A stretch of 64,000 bases of DNA from Opitutales bacterium. Lineage in GTDB: Bacteria; Verrucomicrobiota; Verrucomicrobiia; Opitutales; Oceanipulchritudinaceae. This document shows, one piece after another, positions 26,771 through 35,671 of this stretch (its first letter is position 1; every line of letters starts with the position of its first letter). Where the stretch lies: contig JAFGLA010000086.1 of NCBI GenBank assembly GCA_016928295.1, forward strand, positions 36,365 through 100,364, written 5' to 3'. The translations under genes and the position numbers were made by a program. The notes under the pieces were generated by a model. It ran no database searches and had not been told where the DNA came from. It was given only the letters and a program-made list of their open reading frames with translations.

Positions 26771-27106
26771 TTAACGCAAGGTTAGGTAGCTTGTTGAGGT
26801 ATGTTTTCATACCCTTGACCACTCTCGCGAGGATAAGGGCGACTCAAAAAGAGCTTGCCAAGTATGCCGCGCACACACGATTCTCGCCAGTGCCGGACAG
26901 CGAGCGGTGTATTCATCGCGGCTTTGTCATCCGGCTTTCATTGCAACGCCACACAAGACAGGCCCTTCCACGTCGGCCTGACCACGACCTCCGTATCTCG
27001 GGCGCATACTTTGGCAGGCTTCATCGAGCCTTGGTCAAAAGTAGCCGAGGGTTGGAGGATGGTGAAACGTACGCGTACGTAAACCTACTCGCAATGGCAC
27101 ACTGCA
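26771..27106. promoter_or_regulatory. Amylase upstream region with palindrome
   Basis: This gap of 336 bp carries no credible gene. A perfect 14-bp palindrome, ACGTACGCGTACGT, lies at 27067-27080, 26 bp before the amylase ATG. The position and symmetry suit an operator for a sugar-responsive repressor. I did not find the same string in front of the other starch genes. Confidence 0.4.
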
Positions 27107-29305
27107 ATGAAACATCACTATATCCCGGGCATGGCGCTCTTTGCGCTCTGCTGCCTTGGCTCCCCATCGAATGCTTCCGCACAAGAGGCCGCGCTGCTTC
27201 CTGCCGACAGTTCTGACGGCGTAATACTTCACGCCTGGAACTGGTCCTTTGACGCAATTCGCGCAAAGCTGCCGCAAATCGCCGCCGCCGGTTACAAGAC
27301 GGTTCAGACTTCACCCATTCAGCCCAACAAGGAGGCACTGATCGGCGGCGGCTACTGGTGGATTCTCTACCAACCGACCGATTTCACCATCGGCAATACG
27401 CAGCTTGGCGACAGGGCCGCCTTTGCCGCCCTGTGTGCGGAAGCGGAAGATTACGAAGTGGATATAATTGTGGACGTTGTGGCCAACCACACGGGCAATA
27501 ACGGCTCGGGGCTTCAGCAGTATTACCCTTCGACCGCGGTGGCTGCTTACCTGCGTGACAACGCAGCCTACTGGCACGAGCACGAGCCTGTCGCGGACTG
27601 GAACGACCGCTGGGAGGTGACGCATCACTGCATAGGACTGCCGGATCTTAACACCGCCAATTCCGAGATACAGGGCTACGTAAGCAGCTTTCTGAACGAC
27701 GCCATCGACTGCGGCGCGGACGGCTTCCGCTTTGACACGGCCAAGCACATCGAGCTGCCCGACGATGATGACGGGAGCGACTTTTGGCCCAATGTGCTAG
27801 GCTCTCTCAGCCGGAGCGACCTTTTCATATACGGCGAGGTGCTTCAGGACGGCACTACGGACCGATTCAGCGATTACGCCGCTATCATGCGCGTTACCGC
27901 ATCCTGGTACGGCTACAACGTGCTCGACGCGGTGGGCTTCGAGGGCAGCGCGGACAGCACCAGCGCAAAGAGCTTGGACAGCGAGGGCGTGAGCGCGGAC
28001 AGGCTCGTTACATGGGTGGAATCCCACGACACTTACGCAAATACTGCGGAAGAGTCCACCGCGCTTAGCGATACGCAGATCCGCCTCGCCTGGGCAATAG
28101 TGGCTTCGCGTGCGGACTGCGTGCCCCTGTTCTTCAACCGCCCTGCCGGAACGGCCAAGTTTGCGACGACTCTCGGAACGGAGGGCGATTCCATGTGGCA
28201 GGACGCGGACGTAGTGGCCGCAAACACCTTTCACAACGCGATGGCTGGTAAGAGTGAGAACCTGCGTACGCCTTCGAGCACATTGTTTATCGTGGAGCGC
28301 GGCTGCGACGGCACTGCCATCGTCAACCTGTCCTCAAGCGCGGCAGCGGTAGGTTGTCCCAGCAACCTTCCCGATGGGAGCTATGTCAGCAGCGGCAGCG
28401 GGGCGGAGACGTTCACCGTATCGGCTGGCAACATCAGCGGAACGATTGCGGCGCAGTCGGTCGCATTCCTGAGCAACGAACTGGACACGCCGGAAATCTA
28501 CATCGACGCCGAGGAGGGCACTTTCTATTCCAGCGCAATAGTCGTCACAGTGAACGCGACGGGCGCGGACAGCATCACTTGCAGCATCGACGGCGGCGGT
28601 TCCTTCGCTGTCGAGAGCGGGCAGGGCTTGAGCATTGGCGAAGGCTTGCCCCTGGGTGGCGATACGGTGCTGAGTGTCACAGCTACAAACGGCAGCGGAA
28701 GCATCACGCGGCACTTTGGTTTCAGCAAGGCGGATATCGACACTGTTCTCACAGTCCACTATCGCAAGCCCGATGCCTGGGGCGTGCCAAATGTGTACTG
28801 TTATGACGATTCGAGCGGCTCTTCGGTGGAGTTCTCCGCATGGCCCGGCGAGCCTATGGAGGATGAGGGCGACGGCTGGTATGTGTTCCGCTTCGACGGC
28901 TGGAACGAGGGGAAGGTTCTCTTCAATTCCGGCAGCAGTCAGGAGCCTGCGAGCAGCCAGCCCGGATACGAGCTTGGCGGCGAGGTATGGGTGTATGACG
29001 GGAACGTTTACGACTGGTGGTACGATTCCACATGGTACGGCAACTACTACTACGGGCACCTGTTCTCGGGCTGGATATGGCATGAACAGCACGGCTGGCA
29101 ATACCTCTTCGACATGGGGGCGGACAGGCTGTTCGCATGGGACTGGGCCACTGCTTCATGGTGGTACACCGATGCTTGCGTGTATCCTGCAATCTACAAC
29201 TACAAGTCTTCAAGCTGGTATTATTTCGAGGGTGGTTCCAGCCCTGAAAGAGAGTTCTGGGATTACGCTCAAGATCATGCGGTGACTGAGGGCGAATTGC
29301 CCTAG
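27107..29305 (+). CDS. Secreted multidomain alpha-amylase (GH13)
   Basis: This enzyme hydrolyses alpha-1,4 links in starch outside the cell. A signal peptide (MALFALCCLGSPSNASAQ) is followed by a GH13 barrel. Region I is DVVANH (123-128), the nucleophile is Asp210 in DGFRFDTAKH, the acid Glu244 in IYGEVLQ, and the transition-state Asp308 in VESHDTY. After the catalytic part (to about 460) comes a beta-sandwich like chitobiase C-terminal domains, then a starch-binding module of CBM26 type (about 545-640: VHYRKPDAWGVPNVYCYDD and the FSAWPGEPM motif). Last is an 80-residue Trp/Tyr-rich domain (about 648-723) that also ends the proteins at 51920 and 59851. A GC-rich hairpin follows the gene. Confidence 0.93.
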   Translation: MKHHYIPGMALFALCCLGSPSNASAQEAALLPADSSDGVILHAWNWSFDAIRAKLPQIAAAGYKTVQTSPIQPNKEALIGGGYWWILYQPTDFTIGNTQLGDRAAFAALCAEAEDYEVDIIVDVVANHTGNNGSGLQQYYPSTAVAAYLRDNAAYWHEHEPVADWNDRWEVTHHCIGLPDLNTANSEIQGYVSSFLNDAIDCGADGFRFDTAKHIELPDDDDGSDFWPNVLGSLSRSDLFIYGEVLQDGTTDRFSDYAAIMRVTASWYGYNVLDAVGFEGSADSTSAKSLDSEGVSADRLVTWVESHDTYANTAEESTALSDTQIRLAWAIVASRADCVPLFFNRPAGTAKFATTLGTEGDSMWQDADVVAANTFHNAMAGKSENLRTPSSTLFIVERGCDGTAIVNLSSSAAAVGCPSNLPDGSYVSSGSGAETFTVSAGNISGTIAAQSVAFLSNELDTPEIYIDAEEGTFYSSAIVVTVNATGADSITCSIDGGGSFAVESGQGLSIGEGLPLGGDTVLSVTATNGSGSITRHFGFSKADIDTVLTVHYRKPDAWGVPNVYCYDDSSGSSVEFSAWPGEPMEDEGDGWYVFRFDGWNEGKVLFNSGSSQEPASSQPGYELGGEVWVYDGNVYDWWYDSTWYGNYYYGHLFSGWIWHEQHGWQYLFDMGADRLFAWDWATASWWYTDACVYPAIYNYKSSSWYYFEGGSSPEREFWDYAQDHAVTEGELP

Positions 29306-29316
29306 TTTAGCCTGAA

Positions 29317-29374
29317 CCCTTGCGTAAGCGCCGTCCGTTCCCTTTGTGGTAGCGGGCGGCGTCTTGCGCAAGGG
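29317..29374. terminator. Long hairpin after the amylase gene
   Basis: CCCTTGCGTAAGCGCCGTCC (29317-29336) pairs with the complement at 29353-29374 over about 20 bp with a few mismatches. Outer pairing of GCCTG with CAGGC extends it further. There is no U-tract. It lies between two genes of the same strand. A minus-strand promoter-like motif sits just to its right. Confidence 0.5.
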
Positions 29375-29387
29375 CTTCGCGGCAGGC

Positions 29388-29419
29388 AGTATAAAGCCTA
29401 TAAGGATAGGACAAAACCT
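29388..29419 (-). promoter_or_regulatory. Shared AGGTTTTGTCCTAYCC motif, copy 1
   Basis: On the minus strand AGGTTTTGTCCTATCC (29419-29404) is followed, 15 bases after TTGTCC, by TATACT (29393-29388). The copy at 32377-32408 matches 15 of 16 bases, with the same 15-base gap before TATACC. The pair can be read as promoter boxes or as an operator beside a promoter. Here it points away from the AraC gene 135 bp to the right, towards the hairpin after the amylase. Confidence 0.45.
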
Positions 29420-29554
29420 ACATATCGGGGCCATTGAGCCGATTCCCCTTGAAGGGCCTTTGGGCACTGCTATTTTCGACACTGAAAGACACTCCTTCGT
29501 AAACCCAGCTCATTCGTTTACCCCAACGCATGGGCGCAATCCCAGGACCGTCAA

Positions 29555-30574
29555 ATGAGCGATGGCAAGTCAGGGCGCAATTGGCTAAAGTTCCGGCGCT
29601 GCTTTTCGGACAATCACAGGGCAGAAATGCACGGTTTGCTTGAGGAATGCGTCCAACGTTCCACAAAGGGTCTTCTGCGGACCAAGGTGGCTCAGGAGAG
29701 CAGCAGCTTTGAGAAGCACCCGCTGATGCACTATCACTTCAGCCCGGAGGTATTTGTGCAGCAGGAGGGCGTTACCGAATTTTCCTTCCCGCGCGACAAG
29801 CTGGTGCTAAAGCCCGGGGAGGTGTGCATATTGCCTGCGGGAGTCCCGCACAAGGAGCGAATCAGCAAAATTGACGGGCAGTTTCGCAACATGGTCGTGG
29901 GTTTTTACCACGACACAATCAGCGTGCACTTTGCCAACGAGGTCAGTCCGGGCAAGCCCGACATCGAGGTCATAGAGTTCTTCTTCGCTCCTGACATCGA
30001 TCAGATGAAGGCCCTGATGAACATTCTCGTGCAGGTCTCCAAAACGGGGGATTCGCAGGAGCGCGACGCAGCGATGCGCGGCCTTGTCATGGCGTTTTTC
30101 TCGCTTTTGTACAAGCTCGTTGCGCACGGGACGGAGAACTTCAACTCCGAGGCCGGCAAGGTGTTTCAGACCAAGTGGCTCGTGCGCGAGCAGCTTTCGA
30201 GCACTACGCTAAGCGTGAAGAGCCTCGCGGAGCGGCTTCAGTGCTCGGCGGACTACCTGTCTCACCTCTTTCACAGCACAACCGGCGAGCGGCTCGTAAG
30301 CTACATCCAGCGCAAGCGCATCGAAGGCGCCAAGCTGGCACTTGAGGCGACGCCCCTCTACGTGTCCGAAATCGCGTGGTCGAGCGGCTTTTCGGACCCG
30401 GCCTATTTTGCTCGTGTGTTCAAGAAGTTCACCGGCGAGACGCCGCAGTCCTACCGCGAGATGCTTGAGAAAAAACGCCACCAAATGGATTCAAGGCCGA
30501 AAACGGTGTATCACGACAGGGACGAGTTCTCGATGGGCAAACCGCACGTTATGAACGAGACCCTTGCAAACTGA
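29555..30574 (+). CDS. AraC-family transcriptional regulator
   Basis: The N-terminal half is a cupin-like sensor domain (HYHFSPEVFVQQEGVTEFSF, then KPGEVCILPAGVPHKERI). The C-terminal half has the two helix-turn-helix motifs of AraC proteins: SVKSLAERLQCSADYLSHLFHSTTG and EIAWSSGFSDPAYFARVFKKFTG with the PQSYRE close. It would bind a small ligand, probably a sugar, and activate nearby promoters. Its place between two amylase genes makes it the best candidate regulator of the starch locus. The motif AGGTTTTGTCCTAYCC, found beside this gene and before the receptor gene, is a possible target. The start at 29555 is accepted for lack of a better one. Confidence 0.9.
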   Translation: MSDGKSGRNWLKFRRCFSDNHRAEMHGLLEECVQRSTKGLLRTKVAQESSSFEKHPLMHYHFSPEVFVQQEGVTEFSFPRDKLVLKPGEVCILPAGVPHKERISKIDGQFRNMVVGFYHDTISVHFANEVSPGKPDIEVIEFFFAPDIDQMKALMNILVQVSKTGDSQERDAAMRGLVMAFFSLLYKLVAHGTENFNSEAGKVFQTKWLVREQLSSTTLSVKSLAERLQCSADYLSHLFHSTTGERLVSYIQRKRIEGAKLALEATPLYVSEIAWSSGFSDPAYFARVFKKFTGETPQSYREMLEKKRHQMDSRPKTVYHDRDEFSMGKPHVMNETLAN

Positions 30575-30738
30575 TTTTTCGTGTTCGGGTGTGGATTTGG
30601 AAGAATGCAGACGTGTTAGTGGCGACTGAGCCGGTTACATAAGATTTGTCCTGTAAAGTCCGGCTATTGACAGTCATACATTGCTGAAATGTTTTGGCCT
30701 TTGGGCATACTGTGTCGTGTTAACCTTGAAACCCCAGA

Positions 30739-32148
30739 ATGATTACCTACCCCTTTATTAACAAGCTCTCGAATGCGGGGGCTTTCCTTACGAAAAATGT
30801 CGGAGTTGCGGCACTTGCCTTAGGCTTTGCATTCATCCCAATACATAAGGCAAGTTGCGAAGTTCTGTGTCAGGAACAGGCGCTAGTTTTTCCCGACTGG
30901 ATGCGCAATCAGGTGGTGTACGAGTTGAACGTGCGCCAGTTTTCGGAAGAGGGCACTTTCAAGGGCGCTGAGGCTCATCTTGAGCGCCTGCACAAGCTTG
31001 GCATCAACACGATCTGGTTCATGCCCGTGCAGCCCTACGGCAAGGTGAACAGCAAGAGCGAACTGGGCAGCTACTACTCGATTGCCGATTACACGGGCAT
31101 CAACCCCGAATACGGCAGCGCGGAGGATTTCAAGAGCTTTGTGGACAAGGCTCACGCCCTTGGGATGCGCGTGATTCTGGACTGGGTGCCGAACCATACC
31201 TCATGGGACAACCCGCTCACCATCACGCATCCCGAGTTTTACGCCAGGGACTGTCAGGGCAACTTCACCCCGCCAACAGGCACGGACTGGACTGACGTAA
31301 TACAGCTGGACTTCGACGCGCCCGGCCTTGTCGAATACCAGTTCGAGGCCATGAGTCACTGGCTGGACACATACGGGCTGGACGGCTTCCGTTGCGACGT
31401 GGCCTGGAACGTGCCGACGAAGTTCTGGGACGCTCTGACGGCCCGCCTGCGCGCTCACAAACCGGACATTTTCATGCTCGCCGAGGCCGAGATTGGCGAA
31501 CAAATGCTTTCTTCGTTCAACACCTGCTACGGCTGGGATCTGCTCCATACCTACGAAAGCGTCGCTCAGGGCCGCGTTCCCGCAAGCGCGATAGACAGCG
31601 CGCTTGAGCGCAGGAAAGTCCGCTTTCCCGCTGGGGCGAGCTTCCTCAACATGACGAGCAACCACGACGAAAACAGCTGGAACGGTACCGTGTTCGAGCG
31701 TTTCGGCGCAGGTGCGAAAACCTTTGCCGTGCTTGCCATGACAATGGACGGAGTTCCGCTCATATACAACGGGCAGGAAGCGGGGTTGGACAAGCGGTTG
31801 GAGTTCTTCGTTCGCGATCCCATCGACTGGAAAGACAGCCCGATGGAAGACTTTTACCGTCGGCTCATCGCGCTGAAATCCACATCCGCGGCCCTTTTGA
31901 CCGGAGCGACCACGGAGAAGATTCCCAGTAGCGCGGCGGAATCCGTTTATGCCTACATGCGCGGCGAAGAGGGCGGGGCGGAAGTCCTCGTGATTGCCAA
32001 CCTCACTGCGCGCAACGTCGAAGTGGAGCTTGGCTCCTTGCGCATGAAGGGCGAGTGGACCGATGCCATGACGGGCGAAAAAACAACTTTGGAAGAGTCC
32101 TTGAAGCAGACACTCAAAAGCTGGGAATATCTGCTTTATTACAGATAG
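30739..32148 (+). CDS. Exported alpha-amylase-family enzyme (GH13)
   Basis: This is a 469-residue GH13 enzyme. An N-terminal hydrophobic segment after a basic stretch (NVGVAALALGFAFIPI) looks like a signal peptide or anchor. Region I is DWVPNHTSWD, the nucleophile is in DGFRCDVAWN, the acid in IFMLAEAEIG, and the third carboxylate in NMTSNHDENSW. A short C-terminal beta domain ends the protein. It lacks the starch-binding and aromatic domains of the amylase at 27107, so it probably works on soluble oligosaccharides in the periplasm. A TTTGTCCT string at 30645-30652 recalls part of the shared motif. Confidence 0.92.
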   Translation: MITYPFINKLSNAGAFLTKNVGVAALALGFAFIPIHKASCEVLCQEQALVFPDWMRNQVVYELNVRQFSEEGTFKGAEAHLERLHKLGINTIWFMPVQPYGKVNSKSELGSYYSIADYTGINPEYGSAEDFKSFVDKAHALGMRVILDWVPNHTSWDNPLTITHPEFYARDCQGNFTPPTGTDWTDVIQLDFDAPGLVEYQFEAMSHWLDTYGLDGFRCDVAWNVPTKFWDALTARLRAHKPDIFMLAEAEIGEQMLSSFNTCYGWDLLHTYESVAQGRVPASAIDSALERRKVRFPAGASFLNMTSNHDENSWNGTVFERFGAGAKTFAVLAMTMDGVPLIYNGQEAGLDKRLEFFVRDPIDWKDSPMEDFYRRLIALKSTSAALLTGATTEKIPSSAAESVYAYMRGEEGGAEVLVIANLTARNVEVELGSLRMKGEWTDAMTGEKTTLEESLKQTLKSWEYLLYYR

Positions 32149-32376
32149 ACAACGCGAATAGTGTTTGTGTTTACTATCGACGCTCCTTGAGTGAGGTGTT
32201 CAAGGTGTTAATGGTGCGTTATGCCATTAGGGTATATGCAGTTTTGGCTTTGCTTATGTCGCCAATGCAATGCACTAACATGTCCTGAGTCTAGGCTTGA
32301 CATGTAGGTCCAAGGTCGGATCGCAATGAGAACTCACAGGCCTTTAACGCGCATTCTTTCAAAACAATGATTTGTC

Positions 32377-32408
32377 AGGTTTTGTCCTACCCATGTCGGA
32401 TATATACC
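32377..32408 (+). promoter_or_regulatory. Shared AGGTTTTGTCCTAYCC motif, copy 2, receptor promoter
   Basis: AGGTTTTGTCCTACCC (32377-32392) is followed by TATACC at 32403-32408. TTGTCC-N15-TATAC(C/T) has the same geometry as the copy near 29.4 kb. Read as a promoter (TTTTGT-N17-TATACC), transcription would start near 32415 and give a leader of about 168 bases for the receptor gene. Confidence 0.5.
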
Positions 32409-32454
32409 ATGCTATGCGGTGGGAAAAACCTCTTGAACGGACATAGTTCATATA

Positions 32455-32535
32455 TGGTCGGGAACCCAAATTGCCGACCAAGGCCAGCTCTAACAGCTTT
32501 GATTTCTGCTACGAAACAAGTTGTTAGAGGTGGCC
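32455..32535 (+). promoter_or_regulatory. Two hairpins in the receptor mRNA leader
   Basis: The first hairpin is TGGTCGG (32455-32461) with CCGACCA (32474-32480). The second is GGCCAGCTCTAACA (32482-32495) with TGTTAGAGGTGGCC (32522-32535), 13 of 14 pairs. The second stem ends 47 bases before the ATG at 32583. The rest of the 434-bp gap from 32149 holds no gene. Such a leader could control translation or stability of an abundant outer-membrane protein. No known riboswitch is recognised. Confidence 0.5.
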
Positions 32536-32582
32536 CAAGGAAAATCCCCCTCTGTAACTAGAGAACAACTACACTGCTACAA

Positions 32583-35399
32583 ATGAAAGCACAGAACAGG
32601 AACATCAAAGAGATGTTTACCCGCAAGGCGCTCCCCCCGCTTTGCTACCTCCTGCTCGCTACCGGCGTCAGCTCCCCGCTGATGGCCCAAACTACCGGTA
32701 ACGAAGAAGAAAACGACCCCTACGCCGACGATGTTTACGTGATGGAGGCCTTCGAGGTTAAAGGCGGTTTCGCCGGAAGCCTCGCCGCAGCCGCACAGAA
32801 GAAGGAACTGGCACCGCTGCTCGTGGAAGTCCTGTCCGCCGAAGACATCGGCAAGCTCCCTGACACCAGCATTGCCGAATCCCTTGCCCGTCTGCCCGGC
32901 ATCTGTACCCAGCGCATCAACGGCCGCGCTCAGATCGTCAGTATCCGCGGCCTGAACGAAGACTTTAGCTCCGCCACCTTGAACGGGCGCGAGCAGGTTA
33001 CAACCGGCAGCGCGCGCGCCGTGGAGTTCGACCAGTACCCGGCAGAACTCATGGCCGGTGCGATTATCTACAAGACTGGCGACGCAAGCGTTGTGACGCA
33101 GGGCATTGCGGGTGTTGTGGACCTTCGCACGCTCCGCCCCTTGAGCTACACAGAGCGCAAGGTGAACTTTGGCGCCTTCTATGAATGGACGCAGTTTGAC
33201 GAGCTTATCGGTGGTTCCGAGCGCGGTGGCTGGCGCTACAACGCCTCGTATGTCGACCAGTTCATGGACGGCAAGCTGGGCGTCGCCATCGGTTACGCTT
33301 ACAACGACAAGATGGGGCAGGGCAAACAGTGGAACAGCTGGGGCTATGCCGACTATACAGACACCGTAACGGGTGAAACCAACAAGGTAATCGGCGGCGC
33401 AAAGCCTTACGTCCGCTCCAGCGAGCTGGAACGTACCGGACTGATGGCGACCATCGAGTTCAAGCCCTCCAAGACCTTCCACACGACGCTCGATGTCTAT
33501 TACACCGACTTCAAGGAAGACCAGCGCCTTTGCGGCATAGAGCTGCCTCTTTACAGCTGGGGCTACAACAGCCTCCTCGGCTACGGCCCGAGCTTGGACA
33601 ACAGCAGCTACACAACACAGGACGGCGTCATAACCTCCGGCACCCTGTCGGGTGTTCGCGGAGTTATGCGCAACGACATTGTCAGCCGCGACGCCGACAT
33701 CTTCTCCATCGGCTGGAATGTGGAACTGAGCGACATAGCGGGCTGGGACTTGATGTTCGACGCCAGCCACTGCTACATCGACAGGACGGACCTTGTGCTT
33801 GAAAGCTATTCGGGAACCTCGCTTACCGGTGCATACGCCACCGACACGATGAGCTTCCAGATGTCCGACACCGGCGTAGTGTTCAGCTCGGACTTCGACT
33901 ACTCCAATGCGGACAACATCGTCCTCACAAGCCCTGCGGGCTGGGGTAGCGACGTAGTTACAGGCGGTCAGCTCGGCTACCTCAAGACACCGGAAAGCCA
34001 CGACGAGATTACCCAGTTCAGGGCAACCGCCAAGCGCGATGCAGAAATGCTCTGGGGCTTCTTCAACAACGTGGAACTCGGTGCCAACAATACGCACCGC
34101 GGCAAGTACGAGTATGAAAAGGGCTACTATCTGGCCGCGGCCAACGGTGCTACCGAAGTCGCCATACCCGTTGCCACATCCACGACAGACCTCAGCTTCA
34201 TCGGCCTTGGCAGCATCGTGTCCTACGATCCAGTGGCCGTCCTCAACAGCGGCGTTTACGAAAAAATCTCCAACCCCAATTCCGACGTTCTGGCGGCGGA
34301 CTGGAGCATGAAGGAGAATGTGACAACGCTCTATGCCAAGCTCGGCATCGACAAAAACCTTGGCAGAGTGCCGATGACAGGTTCACTCGGTATGCAGTTC
34401 GTGCGTGCCGAACAGTCCTCCACCGGTGCCGTTGCAACAGGCAGCGGTGCGGACGGAAGCCTTGTGAGCGAAATAGTTACTGGTGAAGATTCATACTGGG
34501 ACTTTGTTCCCAGCCTGAACCTCAACTTCCAGCTCGGTGAAGGTCGCTACCTGCGCATTAGCGCAGCCCGTCAGCTTGCCCGCCAGCGCATGGACTACAT
34601 GCGTGCAGGCACACAGTTCGGCTACGACGAGACAAAGGCAGCATCTACGGACCTTAACAACAGCCCATGGAGCGGCAGCGGCGGCAATCCCGAATTGAAG
34701 CCTTGGGAAGCGAACTCGTTTGACATCTCCTTGGAGCAGTACTTCGCCCAGAACATGGGCTACGTAGCCCTGACCGGCTTCTTCAAGGACTTGAAGAGCT
34801 ACACCTATCAGAAGAACACCCTTACAGACTTCAGCTCCTTTGCTTCCGCTGTTACGGGAACAAATCAGCCTGTCCTTTGGGAGGGTTACGTTTCCCGCTG
34901 GCAGAACGGCGATGGCGGAGACCTCAAGGGCGTTGAAGGCACGCTTTCCTTCGCAGGTGAGATGTTTACGCAAAACCTGGCAGGTTTCGGCGTAATCATG
35001 AGCGCATCCTACACGGACAGCAGCGTCAGCCAGGACGAAGGTGGTCACTCACCGCTTCCGGGCCTCTCCGACACGGTCGCAAACGCCACCGTTTACTTCG
35101 AAAGACACGGCTTCTCTGCCCGCGTAAGCACTACCTACCGCTCCGAATACTTGGCCACGGTCAGCACATTCGGCCCGCGCAACCGCACATTCCGCACCGC
35201 AGACGCGGAAACCGTGATGGACGCGCAGATTAGCTACACGTTCGAAAGCGGCCCGATGAAGGGTATCAGCATCATATTCCAGGCATACAACCTCACAAAC
35301 GAGCCGCTCTCCACATATCTGGACGGCAACACGCTTCAGGTTGTTGACTATCAGGAATATGGCCGCTCCTACGCGGTCGGCATGTCCTACAAGTTCTAA
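32583..35399 (+). CDS. TonB-dependent outer-membrane receptor, probably for maltodextrin
   Basis: This is a 938-residue protein with a signal peptide (ALPPLCYLLLATGVSSPLMAQ). A plug domain follows (VLSAEDIGKLPDTSIAESLARLPG, then IVSIRGLNEDFSSATLNGR), then a long beta-barrel ending in an aromatic residue (VGMSYKF). The region DDVYVMEAFEVKG just after the signal peptide may be the TonB box. The plug motif KLPDTSIAESLARLPG is typical of the receptor group common in Caulobacter, Xanthomonas and marine bacteria. The barrel would import starch oligosaccharides using energy from TonB. No SusD-like lipoprotein is next to it. It is followed by a terminator and then GH97. Confidence 0.93.
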   Translation: MKAQNRNIKEMFTRKALPPLCYLLLATGVSSPLMAQTTGNEEENDPYADDVYVMEAFEVKGGFAGSLAAAAQKKELAPLLVEVLSAEDIGKLPDTSIAESLARLPGICTQRINGRAQIVSIRGLNEDFSSATLNGREQVTTGSARAVEFDQYPAELMAGAIIYKTGDASVVTQGIAGVVDLRTLRPLSYTERKVNFGAFYEWTQFDELIGGSERGGWRYNASYVDQFMDGKLGVAIGYAYNDKMGQGKQWNSWGYADYTDTVTGETNKVIGGAKPYVRSSELERTGLMATIEFKPSKTFHTTLDVYYTDFKEDQRLCGIELPLYSWGYNSLLGYGPSLDNSSYTTQDGVITSGTLSGVRGVMRNDIVSRDADIFSIGWNVELSDIAGWDLMFDASHCYIDRTDLVLESYSGTSLTGAYATDTMSFQMSDTGVVFSSDFDYSNADNIVLTSPAGWGSDVVTGGQLGYLKTPESHDEITQFRATAKRDAEMLWGFFNNVELGANNTHRGKYEYEKGYYLAAANGATEVAIPVATSTTDLSFIGLGSIVSYDPVAVLNSGVYEKISNPNSDVLAADWSMKENVTTLYAKLGIDKNLGRVPMTGSLGMQFVRAEQSSTGAVATGSGADGSLVSEIVTGEDSYWDFVPSLNLNFQLGEGRYLRISAARQLARQRMDYMRAGTQFGYDETKAASTDLNNSPWSGSGGNPELKPWEANSFDISLEQYFAQNMGYVALTGFFKDLKSYTYQKNTLTDFSSFASAVTGTNQPVLWEGYVSRWQNGDGGDLKGVEGTLSFAGEMFTQNLAGFGVIMSASYTDSSVSQDEGGHSPLPGLSDTVANATVYFERHGFSARVSTTYRSEYLATVSTFGPRNRTFRTADAETVMDAQISYTFESGPMKGISIIFQAYNLTNEPLSTYLDGNTLQVVDYQEYGRSYAVGMSYKF

Positions 35400-35458
35400 A
35401 GCGACTACTAATCGGGAAAACATGAACGCAAGCTCCTGTATTCCCTTGTGAAGCAAAC

Positions 35459-35493
35459 GAAAAGCCGCTCCGTCCAAATCGGGGCGGCTTTTC
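35459..35493 (+). terminator. Terminator after the receptor gene
   Basis: GAAAAGCCGC (35459-35468) pairs with GCGGCTTTTC (35484-35493), with CCG/CGG pairs continuing inside. An outer CTTGTGAA/TTCACAAG pair adds to it. The A-rich and T-rich flanks make it work in both directions. It separates the receptor from the enzyme operon that follows. Confidence 0.75.
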
Positions 35494-35671
35494 ACAAGAA
35501 TGGCAGATATTTGCAAACAAGCCATTCCGCCAACACTCAAACAACAAGGCAGTCGCGGTAACAGAACAAGCAGCGCGCAATAGATACAATCCGCGCGCGC
35601 TCCCGCGTTCAGCCTCAAAAGCATTTACTCATTCACCTTCGCCATAAACCCCAAACCAAGGTGCACACACC

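Noticed and set aside
26771..27106. A 178-codon plus-strand frame (26680-27216) bridging the kinase end and the amylase start
   Set aside because: It overlaps both real genes in another frame and shows no family resemblance.
32577..34097. 506-codon minus-strand frame opposite the receptor gene
   Set aside because: It is the reverse-strand shadow of a clear TonB-dependent receptor and shows only the Val/Ala/His-rich composition typical of such shadows in GC-rich DNA.
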